Assembly (NCBI GenBank): GCA_020912385.1
Contig: CP087206.1
Span: 3,720,001-3,784,000 of the forward strand
Reading direction: 5' to 3'
From: Neofusicoccum parvum
Lineage: Eukaryota; Ascomycota; Dothideomycetes; Botryosphaeriales; Botryosphaeriaceae
DNA length: 64,000 nucleotides
A model generated the notes under the pieces. The model saw nothing but the letters and a program-made list of their open reading frames with translations. It was not told where the DNA came from and did no database searches. Made by a program: the position numbers and the translations under genes. Position 1 is the first letter of the stretch; every line of letters starts with the position of its first letter. Shown here piece by piece: positions 21,467 to 36,071 of the stretch.

Positions 21467-23100
21467 ATGGTCAGCTCCTCGCGACCATTGAACCGCTCTT
21501 CAAGTGGGCGCTTCACACGTCGAGGTCCTAAAAATATCGCGACCGCCGAGTCAAACGAGAACCACACAGCGCCCTCCGCCACCGCGCCCGCGTCGCAGGA
21601 CGCGCTCCCCATCGCCAGCACGCCCGTCGCGCCGTCCGAGGACGACTCCGCGGCGCCCACGACCGGCCAGACGCTGAAGCTGCTGGGCCCCCGCCCGGCG
21701 ACGAGGAATCGTGGCTCGTCGCGAAGGAAGGGCGCCACACCGATCGCCAGCGCTGAGCAACAGCAGCAGCACCCGAGACCTCCGACCAAAGTCACAGTCA
21801 CACAGCCGCATGGGGGGCTGGTACAAACAACCAACGGCGTGCAGACACAACTCGACCTCCGCGACGATGACGTGCCCTCCCAGTCCGCAACGCCCAAACC
21901 CGACGGCCAGGGTGGCCTGCTTGTGCCCGCTGGAACATCACAGTCTCAGGAAAAGCGGACGCTGAGGAGCCAGGACGGCGGCTCACGCCTCAAGAGCGAC
22001 TTGGCCATATATTTCCCGAACTACGATGATGTGATTGCCGGCGTTGAGACGAAGTCCGGTGCGTCGTCGCGCCCGCGTCGTGTTGATATCAAAGCTGACC
22101 CCGGCCAGATTTTCTCGACACCGACGACCCCGTCCACATCATCGACGAGCCTCTCACCGATCCCATACCTGCTCCCGCCCCAGTCTTCTCCTATCCCACG
22201 TCCACTTCCACCTCCGACAAGCGGCGTCCTTCGCTGCTCAACTCCTCCCACACTGCGTCCAATGCCACCACGTCCCTCAATGGGTACAAGCCGTTTGCCC
22301 AAGTAAACACCGGCATACAGACAGTCGACTTCTCTACAATAGTTCGTCATACGCCACATCATATAACCAGCGACCCTCTCGATGATGATGTCTTCTTCAA
22401 GGCACACAGGCGTGCCGAGCGCAAGGAAAAACAACTGCGGAACATCGAGAAGGAAAGAGCTATGCACGAGAAAGTTCAGCTGGAACGTCTCTTAGACGGA
22501 TTGCTTGGACACGACTGGCTGCGCGTCATGGGCGTCACTGGCATCACGGACTCCGAAAAGAAGGAGTACGAGCCAAAACGCGACTATTTCATCTCAGAAG
22601 TCCGAGCACTGGTAGACAAGTTTCGGATATGGAAAGAGGAGGAAAAGAGATTGAGGACGGAGAAGGAGCAAGCCCAGCAGGCCAAAGATAATGACGACGA
22701 CGAAGCTGAAAACCAAGCTGACCGGGCCGAGGAAGACAGCATCGGCGAGCCTCCGAACTCGAGCGACGTCGATGCATGGGCTGCACGGCAATTGCAGCAA
22801 GAAGCAATCTCAGCCAGTGGGTCCTCACAAAAGCAGCCAAAACCTCGACCGCCTCCACCTCCTATCGTGTACCGGCCGCCTTCGCCTGAAAGGCCATTTA
22901 CTTCATTCTATTCCAAGCCCCATCTCCGCGCCGCCGCTATGGGCAAGCAGAGACACGGTCGTAATGTGACGGCCTTTGGGCAACCTGTCCCCGAGCCTCC
23001 CGAAGAGGAGTTTTCCCTTCCTGACGATTATCTTACGCCCGAGGCATTGCGTGCGCATGCACGGAAGCGACGACGGATGATGAGAGAAAAGAGGCAGTAG
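21467..23100 (+). CDS. SAS4: Sas4-domain (something about silencing) protein
   Basis: Two exons, 21467-22058 and 22109-23100, give 527 residues. The N-terminal ~170 residues are Ser/Thr/Pro/Gln-rich and disordered. From about 185 (SDLAIYFPNYDDVI) to 385 lies the conserved part: a VHIIDEPL motif right after the intron, then a long charged helix (FFKAHRRAERKEKQLRNIE) and ERLLDGLLGHDWLRVMGVTG. This is the hallmark of the Sas4 subunit of SAS-type histone acetyltransferase complexes. In yeast Sas4 activates Sas2 for H4K16 acetylation, and that role is inferred here. The tail is acidic, then Pro-rich, ending in a basic RKRRRMMREKRQ, a likely nuclear signal. The 50-bp intron has a GTGCGT donor and a CTGACC branch. 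The ATG is the first in frame, but an upstream exon cannot be excluded. Confidence 0.87.
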
Positions 23101-23902
23101 GGTTCTGAACATATGTAGTAGCATTTTTTGCTTTTACATGGCGTTACGCTGAGGCACTTTGAGTCATGGTTAATGGGATATCCGGGCATTCTCTTTTGCT
23201 AGGGCCTGGCGTTTTCTGGGCTCGACGAGTCCAGCTTGCATGGACTACGCGGAAAAGACACGGCGAGCTCATCGAGCATTGGCTTTCATGCAGGACCGGT
23301 GGTGTACGTTATTCCAAGGCTGCTACGGGCGGCAAATCAACAACAATTGCTGCAAACTGTTGGCCCACGAGTGAATTTCCCGTTTCAGAAGCGTGCTCGA
23401 AGCCTTCAAATTGGCCTTGAAATCTCACGCGATGACTTCTTGTGCATTGTAGATCGCGTATATCTGTAGCTGCTATGGTATGCATTCAAAAGTAAGATCT
23501 GGAGCCAATCAATGTGTTAAGTGAGATCTGTATACGATCCGTGGTGTTGAGAAAGTGACGCGCCCCGTGCGTTTTGCCAAGAACGGAGCGCGGCGTCACA
23601 GGCTCCATCGCAGCAGCAGCATCGCCGCGCGACGCCAGTCGAGTTGCGACACCCAAGTGCGCCCGACTCTCTCTCTCGCCACCACCTCCGCCCGTCGCGC
23701 CCACGCTACCACGAACTTCGCAGCTGCCAGCGCTACCGTCACCGTACACCGACCCTCGAGTCGCCGTTTGCCTTTGTCCGACCGCGCGTTCAACCGTTCC
23801 GAGCTCCGCGTCCCACCGTCACCTAGCATGCGCTCATAACTTCGGCGATGAGCAGGAGGGCATCGCTACTGAGGATCGCAGGCTAGCACCTGGAACGGCA
23901 CC
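23101..23902. other. Intergenic SAS4-TAF2
   Basis: 800 bases between two plus-strand genes. The first half is moderately AT-rich. The last 350 bases are C/A-rich and probably the promoter and 5' UTR of TAF2. Overlapping frames near 23555-24284 partly run into the TAF2 start in other frames and are shadows. Confidence 0.45.
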
Positions 23903-26900
23903 ATGCCTGGTCCTTTCGACCCTCCCTCCTCGGCCGCGGCCGCCGCCCCTCCGGCACCCGATCCGTCCTTCAGCGTCTACTCAGCAAAAGTTGAGCTCGA
24001 TATCGACTTTTTGGCGCGCTCCGTTCATGGCGTTGCTGAGATCAACGTGCAACCCCAATCGAAGGATCTTCCCTACGTACGCCTCCACTGCCGGCAAGCT
24101 CGCATCAAGAAAGTCACGGTCGAGGGGCGCGAGGCCAGGTGGGAACATAACGACCCTCACTCGCACATCTACCTTTCAGAGAAGAGCACGGTCCATCACC
24201 ACAAAGTCTTACGGCAGAAGGTGGAGGAGGATGTTGGAGAGCCGTCTGATGAGAACCTCTGGGTATTCATTCCACCGAGAGTGAAGATCAAGGAACTGGA
24301 CGCCTCGTTGCTCGATGCGCTCAGTACGCTCGGCGACCTGTCAGCTGGTGGATCGGCGTTTGCGCCACTCAGGGTCGTCATCCACTACGATGTGAACCAC
24401 TTCCGAGAGGGCTTGCATTTCGCCGGACTGGAAGAGGGCGACACGAGATACCCTCACGTCTACAGCCGGAATTCTCAATTCGGTGGCTCGGCATCCTGCC
24501 TTTTTCCCTGCGTAGATGATGCAAGCGCGCGCTACCCATGGGAAGTGTCCATCAGGTACCCCAGGACGCTCGGTGATGTGTTCAGAAAAGCCTCTGAACC
24601 CTGGGCGAATGGTGTTAACGGGCACTCCGCTACTAATGGTGCACTCACGAACGGCCTTCCAAACGGCGTCCATGACGACGAAGACGTCCAAATGACCGAT
24701 GCCGAGGTTGATAATTCCGGCTTGACTGAAGAAGACAAAGCATTGGAGATGTCCGTCATCTGCTCGGGTGATATGACTGATGATGTAGGTAGTCCTGCTA
24801 ATGGGCCCAAGAGAATAGCTTCTGACGGTCACAGATCGTCGATCCTAAGGACCCTTCACGAAAGACCGTAAGCTTCACTTGTGCACACGCCGTCCTGCCG
24901 CAGCACGTCGCGCTTGCTGTCGGCCCTTTCGAGCATGTCGATCTCTCGGACCTGCGTGAAAGCGACGATGACGAGATGATGGGCCAAGCCGCCATTCGTG
25001 TGCATGGCTTCTGTCTTCCGGGAAGGAGCGACGAAGTCAGGAACACATGTATGGCTCTGGCCAAGGTATGCTCTGCTTTCTTCTCACATGTGCAAACGCT
25101 GACGTCTTGTAGGCGACCGACCATTTTAGCAAAACTTATATCTCTTATCCATTCACCAGTTATAAGATCGTCTTCGTGGATGATCTCGTCCCCGAGATTG
25201 CTCACGCAGCATCCCTCACTCTTTGCAACAATTCTATCCTCTACCCCGAGGATGTCTTGGATCCCCTATTCCCTATAACTCGCAAGTTGGTCCATGCCCT
25301 CGCCTTTCAATGGATGGGCATCAACGTGATACCCAAGACCAGCCAAGACTGGTGGGTTATCTACGCCCTTTCCCGTTTCATGTCCGACGACTTCTTGGAG
25401 CAGCTTTGCGGCAGGAACGAGCATCGCTTCCGGATGAAGCAGATGGCCGATAGAGTCGTCGAGCTGGACGTCAATCGACCTTCTTTGCAAGTCCTTGGAG
25501 ATTATCTCGCTGTTGATCCCTCTGAGATCGAGTTCATGGAATTGAAAGCGCCTTTGGTCATGTTCATTCTCAATCAGAAGATCAAGAGGATGGCCAAGAT
25601 GGGAGTGACGAAGATCATCTACAAAGTTCTACTTCAAGCGAAGACCGGAAAACTCCAAAACGGTGCTATTTCCACTGAAGACTTCATCCAGATCGTCGAT
25701 AAATATCTCGAGAGCAAGCCGATCCCAGATTTCTGGAGACAATGGGTGTATGGTTCGGGTTGCCCGCACTTTTACGTCACCCAACGTTTCAACAAGAAAA
25801 AGTCTGTCATTGAGTTTGCCATCAGACAGACACAAAGCGATCGTAGCGAGTTGGAGCAGAAGGCACAGGATCTTGACCCGTTGACTTTTTTGAAGGAAGT
25901 CAACGAGCAGAGAAGCGGTATGTCGAAGAAGAAGCCAACCAGGGTCTTCACTGGCGCAATGACTGTCACGGTCCACGAAGCCGATGGTACTCCTTACGAC
26001 CACATCATCCCAATCCACGATGTGACGACGCGATTTGATGCACCGTATAATACCAAGTACACGCGCTTAAAACGGAATCGAAGGCAAAAGGAGAGAGCAG
26101 CGGCAGCGCAAGGCATTGACCTCAATGGCGATGGTGAACTACCAGATGAGATCCCCCTCTACTGCTTGGGTGATGTCCTGGATAGCGAGAAAGAGATACA
26201 GGAGTGGGACTTTGACGAGTGGACGAAGGAGGATGAGGAGCAGATGGCCAACGAGCAGTTCGAGTGGATTCGTGTCGATGCGGATTTCGAGTGGCTTTGC
26301 AAGATCACCTTCAGCCAGCCGCTCTGGATGCTGGTTGCTCAGCTGCAGCAGGACCCCGATGTCGTTGCCCAAGCCGAAGTAAGTCATCGTACGACATTGA
26401 TGTGTGCTCTAGCTAATTTGGAATAGGCATTGCAATCCCTTTCTCAACAAAGACCCAGCAAGTTGATCTCAACTCATCTGACTCGGACCGTCATGGATCG
26501 GCGGTATTTCCATGGCATCCGTACCATGGCTACCGAGGCTCTCGCGAAGTGCGCGATTCCCAAGATTGATGATATTGACCTCAACTGGATCGGCCTTTAC
26601 CATCTTGAGAAAACCTTCCAGGAGCTCTTCTGCCTTCCTGGTTCGCACATGGTCCGCTCCAATGACTTTTCTGACAGGAGTCAATACCTGGTGCAATGTG
26701 CTATCCCGCGAGCCATCGCCAAGGTTCGCGAACCTACTGGGAAAGGGTTTATGAGGGCGAAGAGGTGGATTCTCGACAAGCTGAAGTTCAATGACAACTC
26801 GCACAATGAGTTCTCGGATTGTCATTATGTGGCTACGCTTTTATCCGCCCTCGCTGAGCAGCTTTCCTACAAAGACACAAGCAACATCAGCTTCGACTTC

Positions 26901-28460
26901 GATATTGATGACGACGAGCAAGACGACATCGACTTTCAGAAAGAAGCTCTCAATGAGATCGAGCGTCACCGGCGGTTGGATGAGTGGATTCCATCATACC
27001 AGAACATTATCACGGTCACCGCGCTTCAATGCCAGTCCCTGCTAATGGAAAACGGTGTGATACCGCGGAAGATGTTGGACTTCTTGCAATATGCCAAGCC
27101 CGGGGCAGCAGAAAGTGTCCGACTCAAGGCGATGGAGTGTCTCGTCGATCTCAACATGATCAAGCATCCCGCGATCCTGCGGTACCTGATCTTCACTCTG
27201 GCTCATGATTCCTCCCCCTATATTCGCGAACAGCTCTACTATCTGATCGGCCGAGGCCTGGCTCGGATCGCGATAGGCGACAAGAAGGAAGAGTCCAATC
27301 AAGTCTTTGGCGGCTTGGTCATTGAGCAAGATACGTCCACAGAGAGTCGCGCTGCAATGATTGAACGGACACAGACGCTAGAAGGAGCAACGAAAGCTCT
27401 GAAGGTGGAGTTAGGAAACAACGAGGTGCTTAAGGAGCAACTCCTCAAGGCACTCATGTCTCCGATCCCTAGTCTTAAGGAGTGGGTCCGGCTGCTCGAC
27501 ATCTGCGGACTTGTGTATGAACCCAAAAACAGCCTTGAGATCACGATCAAGTACCCTTTCTACTGGAAGGTCCGGCATCAAGGCAAGGCCGTGTTGCACT
27601 TCTACCGCAGCACAAATCGCCGGACAAAGCCTCTCAGCAAGATCAAGGAGGAACAGGCCCCACTCTTGCAACAGAAGTCTGCCGAAAAGCGACGGCGACC
27701 ATCGGTTGCGGACGAGCCGAACAAGCGCCAGCAGTTCGCTCCTCCAGCAAGCACAAAGTCCAACGGCGCGATACCATTGAAGATCAATCTCAAAAAAGGT
27801 CTCAGTGGCGGTCCCTCGTCAGCTACTTCAGTCAAGCCGCCAGCTTCGGGCGCTATTGTCGTCAAGCCGCCAGCACCAGGCCCATCCTTCAAGCCGCCGA
27901 GTGCAGCGCCCGTTCAACGGCCCGCATCACCCTTTGTCAAACCTCCCTCACAGACTCCTAAGGTTCCTACTCCGAGTCACTCGAGAGCACCTACTCCAAG
28001 CTCTGCTGTGTCGGATCGGACAGACAAACCTGCGAAGCATGATAGGCCAGAGAAGCAGAAGAAGTCCCGTCGCAAGATTGTCAGGCTGAAGGTCAGCCCG
28101 GATCGGCTGAGGCAGATCACCACCAAACCGCGGGTACCCGGTGCTATTCCGCCTGGGTTCAAGACACCAGGTTCGAATGCGCCATTGCGGATATCGCAGC
28201 CACAGCAGCGGGAGCGGCCGCCGGCACATCCAAAGCCTAAGCCACGGCCGGAGTCGAACAGCGGCAAGCCCCGTCCTGAGCATCCGAAGCCCGCGCAGAA
28301 GCTCACCGTCCCAATGCCGGCGCAGCCCGCTGCACCGAAGCCCACGCCGCACTCGGCGCCCCCATCGGCGAGCCCGCCCACTGGGACTCCTGAAGGGGAG
28401 AGGAAACCTTTGAAGTTGAAGTTGAAGTTTGGAGGGCTGAAGAAAAAGGAAGGAGAGTGA
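23903..28460 (+). CDS. TAF2: TFIID subunit 2 (TAF2)
   Basis: Four exons (23903-24784, 24835-25065, 25113-26378, 26427-28460) give 1470 residues. The N-terminus carries the M1 aminopeptidase-like fold typical of TAF2. Evidence includes KVELDIDFLARSVHGVAEI at the start, the GLHFAGLEEG and CLFPCVDDASARYPWE blocks, and IVFVDDL with a degenerate non-catalytic active-site region. The HExxH zinc-binding motif of true peptidases is absent: ALAFQWMGINVIP occupies the place. The middle is alpha-helical HEAT-like. The last ~270 residues are Pro/Lys-rich and disordered, ending in a Lys/Leu stretch. TAF2 contacts the Initiator element of core promoters within TFIID. All three introns are 47-50 bp and lie between whole codons. 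Residues 235-255 contain an Asn/Gly-rich insert before the first intron. Confidence 0.95.
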
Positions 28461-29182
28461 GATGGTGGTGGTGGAGGTTTAGGACTAGGCAGTTCGTTTG
28501 GTAACCCTTCGGAAAAATCATTTCAGGCCCCCTTAACAAATATATGGGCTATAGTACCGCAACTCAAAAAAAAAGAAAAGTGGTTAGTGCCCTAGTTTTT
28601 TTTCCTCCTACTCGGCATGGCGTTTCCGGATTAGGCACATAGCGGAGGAGTCTTTTTTTTTTCAGTGGCGAGCTGGGCTTTTTTCATGGGCTCTCGGTCA
28701 CAAGCTTTGACATGCGTCTTTACTTGGCTTGTACGCAACGAAAAATTGAGCGAGAGAGGCGGAGGGATGGAGGCGGCAACAGTGGACTCTGAACGTTTGG
28801 GTTTGGGCGGGTGACGAGGGACTGGCGGGGCTGGATCGGCGGCATTATTCTTTGGGTTGCTGGCGCGTTGGGGGGTGGCAAAGTAGTTGAACTCGCGGCC
28901 TCGCCGGTCGGCCGGGCTGCGTTCTGTAGGCGGCAATGCGTTAATGGAGAGATGCGGCGACGGTCTGGTGTGTTCGGGCTTAAAGCCGCGCGGCACGTGA
29001 AGCAGGGCGGCAGCGCGGTCGGCAGCGCACGGACGTTGCAGGGATTGCCTCCGCCTTAGTAAACTAAGGTGGCAGGCGATTTTTTCATTTTGCGCCGTGC
29101 ACAAAAGGTTCAGTTGAGCGTGCGATTCCTCTCCTCCCCACCCCTCAACTCCAACCCTTCCAAAAAAAATCACCCAGCAACC
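28461..29182. promoter_or_regulatory. Intergenic and promoter of SSB1
   Basis: 720 bases upstream of the Hsp70 gene, holding the TAF2 3' UTR and the SSB promoter. The last ~60 bases before the ATG are strongly pyrimidine/A-rich (CTCTCCTCCCC, then an A-run and CACCCAGCAACC), the usual 5' UTR of highly expressed fungal genes. A minus-strand frame across it (28631-29386) is a shadow. Confidence 0.5.
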
Positions 29183-31378
29183 ATGAGTGACGAAGTCTAC
29201 GACGGTGCGATCGGTATCGATCTTGGTATGTTGTCTGCGTCCGCCGCGCCCGCTGCCCGCCGTGCTGACCGTGGTTTCCCAACAGGCACCACCTACTCTT
29301 GCGTTGCCAACTATGAGGGCACCAACGTCGAGATCAGTACGTCTGCTCCATTGCTCTGACCTGCGCGCCCGCATGCTTACCCGCAAATTTTTTCAGTCGC
29401 CAACGAGCAGGGTAGCTTCACCACTCCCTCGTTCGTCTCCTTCACTCCCGAGGAGCGTCTCATCGGTGAGGCGGCCAAGAACCAGGCTGCCATGAACCCC
29501 GCCAACACCGTCTTCGATGTCAAGTAAGGCTCCCAGAAAAACACACACAGCGGTTGGGCGCGGCGGCTGACAGACACCAGGCGTCTCATTGGTCGGAGAT
29601 TCGACGACGAGACCGTCAAGAAGGACATTGAGTCGTGGCCCTTCAAGATCACCGACCATGACGGCAGCCCCATGGTCCAGGTTGAGTACCTCAACGAGAC
29701 CAAGACCTTCTCCCCCCAGGAGATCTCCGCCATGGTTCTGGGCAAGGTGAGCAGCCCCGAAAACCCTGCATTTGTGCGACGAGCACCCGGGCGGCGACGC
29801 TGACAGCCGAGCAGATGAAGGAGGTTGCCGAGACCAAGCTCGGCAAGAAGGTTGAGAAGGCCGTCATCACCGTCCCGGCCTACTTCAACGACAACCAGCG
29901 TCAGGCTACCAAGGACGCCGGCTCCATTGCCGGCCTCAACGTCCTCCGTATCATCAACGAGCCTACCGCCGCCGCCATTGCCTACGGTCTCGGCTCCGGC
30001 AAGTCTGAGAAGGAGAGGAACGTCCTGATCTACGACCTTGGTGGTGGTACTTTCGATGTCTCCCTCCTGCACATCCAGGGCGGTGTCTTCACCGTCAAGG
30101 CCACCGCTGGTGACACTCACCTTGGTGGTCAGGACTTCGACACCAACCTTCTCGACCACTTCAAGAAGGAATTCCAGAGGAAAACGAAGAAGGGTGAGAG
30201 TGCCACATCAGCAACACCAAGAACAAGCACTGACAAATTTCTAGACATCTCGGGCGACCCCCGTGCTCTCCGTCGTCTGAGGACGGCTTGCGAGCGCGCC
30301 AAGCGCACTCTCTCTAACGCCACCCAGACCACCGTTGAGATCGACTCTCTGTTTGAGGGCGAGGACTTCAACTCCACCATCACCCGTGCTCGTTTCGAGG
30401 AGCTGAACGGCAAGGCCTTCTCCGGCACTCTTGCCCCCGTCGAGCAGGTCCTCAAGGACGCTTCCATTGACAAGGCCAAGGTCGACGAGATCGTCCTTGT
30501 CGGTGGCTCCACCCGTATTCCCCGTATCCAGAAGCTCCTGAGCGACTTCTTCAACGGCAAGAAGCTCGAGAAGAGCATCAACCCCGATGAGGCCGTTGCC
30601 TACGGTGCTGCCGTCCAGGCCGGTATTCTCTCCGGCAAGGCCACCTCTGCCGAGACCGCCGACCTCCTTCTTCTCGATGTCGTCCCGCTCTCGCTCGGTG
30701 TCGCCATGGAGGGCAACATCTTCGCCCCCGTCGTTCCCCGTGGTCAGACCGTCCCCACCATCAAGAAGAGGACCTTCACCACTGTTGCCGACAACCAGAC
30801 CACCGTTCAGTTCCCTGTCTTCCAGGGTGAGCGTGTCAACTGCGAGGACAACACCTCCCTCGGCGAGTTCACTCTTGCTCCCATCCCTCCCATGAAGGCC
30901 GGTGACGCCGTCCTTGAGGTTGTCTTCGAGGTCGACGTCAACGGTATCCTCAAGGTCACGGCCACGGAGAAGAGCACTGGCCGCAGCGCCAACATCACCA
31001 TCTCCAACTCGGTCGGCAAGCTCTCTTCCGGCGAGATCGAGAAGATGATCGACGGTAAGCTGCCATGCAAAGCGCGTGAATCAGAAATCAGTACTAACGT
31101 GTGCCACAGATGCCCAGAAGTTCAAGACCAGCGACGAGGCTTTCTCCAAGAAGTTCGAGTCGAGGCAACAGCTCGAGTCCTACATCTCCCGTGTCGAGGA
31201 GATGATCTCGGACCCCGGCACCTCGATGAAGCTCAAGCGCGGCCAGAAGGAGAAGATCGAGTCTGCTCTCAGCGACGCCATGGCGCAGCTCGAGATCGAG
31301 GATACCAGCTCCGAGGAGCTCAAGAAGAAGGAGCTCGCCCTCAAGAGGACCGTCACCAAGGCCTTCTCGACCCGGTAA
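29183..31378 (+). CDS. SSB1: Ribosome-associated Hsp70, Ssb type
   Basis: Seven exons (29183-29225, 29286-29336, 29397-29523, 29581-29746, 29815-30193, 30245-31054, 31110-31378) give 614 residues, against 613 for yeast Ssb1. Hsp70 signatures are present: [27 protein letters not shown] and [16 protein letters not shown]. The protein lacks the EEVD end of Ssa-type Hsp70 and the ER signal/HDEL of BiP, and ends KAFSTR, as Ssb does. Its substrate domain starts with the Ssb-like [17 protein letters not shown]. Ssb binds nascent chains at the ribosome exit with the RAC co-chaperones. Codon use is strongly biased to C-ending codons, as expected for high expression. The fifth intron (30194-30244, 51 bp) is in frame and stop-free; splicing it gives [16 protein letters not shown]. 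Confidence 0.97.
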
Positions 31379-33199
31379 ATGGTTTGCGCAGCAGGGTATG
31401 CGCAGGGGTTTCCGGTTTTCCTTTCTTAGCTTTCTTTCTTTTTCATCTCTAGATCTGGCGGGTGCATTTGGGCTTCAAAAAGTGACTGTTACGATGCACC
31501 GTTGGTCTCCGGTTACGAGTGAGTGGTTCTTGGCCTGATATGCACTTCAAAAGGTTACCCCGGCATATTCACGCGATCCGGAAGGACTAAAAAAAAGATC
31601 GCGGATACGTAGGACGCGTAACGCGGTCGGGAATTATGAAACATCTCTCTATACCTTCACACTGTTCCTCATGCATTTGAATCGACCAGTGCTTGCTGCG
31701 TGCGTGTGCCGCTGCCTTTCTTGGTCTCAGTGATGTCCGCACCAGGGGAACTCCGATATCGTAGCCAAGTTCACCAGCTTCGAATACTTCCCGAGTCTAC
31801 GACGTCCACTAAAGCGAGATAGCCTTCTTCCTCGTGTGGATAGCTTGGAGGCACTGTCAGGTATGCATTAAACTACTGCTGCAGGGAGGGCCATGTATGT
31901 AGACGTGGGTAGTTCAGCTAGCAGTCCCTGTCAATGCTCGTGTGTTCCGCTCTTCTCTGCGGCAGACAACTCTAGGCAATTCTACAACTCAATAGTGGAA
32001 CAGGCATCCATTAGTAAGATGTGGTATATTTAGTTCACCAGTGGGGCTCAGCAGTCCTGTCTTCCAGTGAAATTGTGCCAAACATCCCTTCGTTCGCAGC
32101 CTTACTCATCCTCAGGCTTTCTCCATGCTCAACATTTCTGTCTCCTCTCTCGCTGCCCTCACTCCATCATCAACCATCTCGCAGTTCTTCAATTCCTAGT
32201 CTTTATTCTCATCCTGTTTCTTTATTCCACTCTACTAGCTCAAGCTCAGCTACAACGCATACCGTCCCAATGAGAATAGCTTGATGACACGCTGCTTTGT
32301 CCCCGCTGCACTGCTACAACACACAAGTACATCGGTCACTAACAATGCTGTACAGACATACCTCAGCCTCACAACATACAAGTACCTCTCCACCTCGGCT
32401 AGGCTTCATGCGCGAAAACGATATTGTGAGGTTATTCCCGGAACGACGACCACCAATGTCCATATCTGGTAGGCTTTTAGATGATCGGAACGGACAAAAC
32501 TCTATTTTACGGCAGTCCAAATATTCTTCCAGATGCGGAAGTGGTAAGCACCCTCCTCGGATGCTTGCACTGATTATTCATTCAGATAAATGCCTCGAGA
32601 ATACCTCGACTACAGCGCTGGACAAAGACTCATCCTCTATATTCTTGGCATTCCCCGAAGCAGTAAAAAAGAAACAATTTTATCTGGCATGATTCTGAAC
32701 ACCAGTTCTACTATTCTACAGTACAGTCGGGCCGTTTGGCTGGTTGGCTGTTCGAATGACCAGATGCCCTGCCGTACTGCACTTTGTTCACGGGCTTGCG
32801 GCCAGTAATCCGTAATCGAAAAGGGTGGGGCTCGATTACAGGAAGGAACCTCACAATGGTGGTAGTACCACGCTGGCCTTTGCCTGGTCAGGGTACCAAA
32901 CGCCAAGGTTCTGCGCTCTTTCAACAAAAAACTTGACAATCTTCAGCTCAGACGGCCAGTGATAAGCTCGCACAGGCTCGGCAAGTCCCTACACAGGTGC
33001 TTTGGAGGGACTCTAGAGAAGGCGGAGGAGAAAACACGAAACGAGAGACCCAGAGAAGCTCCTGTAGGTGGATGCACACGCGTTCGTTGGGACCGACCGC
33101 TCGAGAAACTGGGTAAGAACTAAAAAAAAGGGAAGAAAAACCCACAAGCTAAATACCTCTGTCAAGCTCCATTCCCCTCGAAAAAACGCAGACGCGGAA
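31379..33199. other. Gene-poor 1.8-kb interval
   Basis: Between the Hsp70 stop and the zinc-finger start. It is visibly more AT-rich than most of the window. It has only short frames (up to ~130 codons) without recognisable products. A minus-strand frame near 31770-31870 reads sensibly for under 30 codons only and is not reported as a gene. No repeat or tRNA was recognised. Confidence 0.4.
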
Positions 33200-34916
<1,717 letters not shown>

Positions 34917-36071
34917 TGGGAGGTGAAACAGGTGAAGGGTGTTGATGATTACGGGACGTGCAGGCTGGACTTGCTTTGTTCGAGTCATCTTTTGTTTCTC
35001 TTGTCTTCCTTCTAATAACGTTCAAGTAACTCATTTTAATGGCATGAGTTCCTTGTCTCTTTGGGGGTTCAAGGGGATGGAGAAGGGAAATAGGCGTGGA
35101 CGGAGATGGCATTTTGTATATCCCAAGCCACGAAAGATAGATTCGAGTATGCCGCCAAGTCAGCAAACCGTTTAGAAATCGAAATGTATTCTAGTTTCTT
35201 AATAGAAACCGACGTTGCGAGGGTTTTCATCACGAAATCGTCCTGAAAATTCCGGAGATTGATCTCGATTGTCGTGAGACAGGCCCGATTACCTCTTCTT
35301 TGGTGCTCCTTCTCTTCTAACAAAAACATTTTTTATCTAAACGCATTTGTTCGAGAGCTAATACGCTAGGTACACTCACTGTCCATATCACTTTCGAACA
35401 CCTTCGTTCTTTTGATATCATAAGTAAAGCAGCCGGTCTGATATTCTCGTACACATCAACAGCATATCTCCTACCAGAAAACACCATAGATAGAAACCAT
35501 CACACAGCACTGAAAAAAACCACCGAAGCCCACTTAAAGCCTCTAGTCCCGACCTCCCAACCGGACATTCCACCAACCGGTCTCTTCCGCCTCCACTTCC
35601 CCAGCACTCTCCCCAACCCAACCAACAGATCCCAGATATCAAAGAACAGCGCACAAGATAACAGTTCGATTTCAATATCACTCAGAAAGAAAGTCACTCG
35701 CCCACCCGATCCACGGCACACGGTCTCTTGATACGTTTGAGAGGAGCCCAAAAACCGCCGTTCAGTTTCCGCCCCAGCCCTGCACCACCCGCTTGTAAAT
35801 GCATTTCGAAAGAGGACTCCGAAGAGTAGAAATGAAAAACCCCTGATTAAAAAAGCGCACGCCGAATCCTTGATCCATGGTGATGATGCCCCGTTCAAGA
35901 AAGATATGCAAGTCCTTTACTAGAAAAGGCCGTTCTGTTTTCCTATTGCGTAGGCGAGAGGGAAGAGTAAGACAAAAGGCCGACAGTTCCCGTTACCACA
36001 CCCTGCTATCCGTTCCATGCAAAGCATGATAGTACGATTCGCACATACCCCGATGTCCTTTCCGTCCATTC
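34917..36071. other. Intergenic, convergent genes
   Basis: 1.15 kb between the stop codons of the poly-Q gene (+) and the RSC4-like gene (-). It is rather AT-rich with no coding frame that stands out. A minus-strand frame at 35500-35898 (132 codons, Phe/Leu/Trp-rich) shows no family resemblance. Confidence 0.45.

Noticed and set aside
31770..31870. Short minus-strand frame reading like a protein end (contains LALVDVVDSGS)
   Set aside because: Fewer than 30 codons between stops and no neighbouring exon found; cannot be told from chance.
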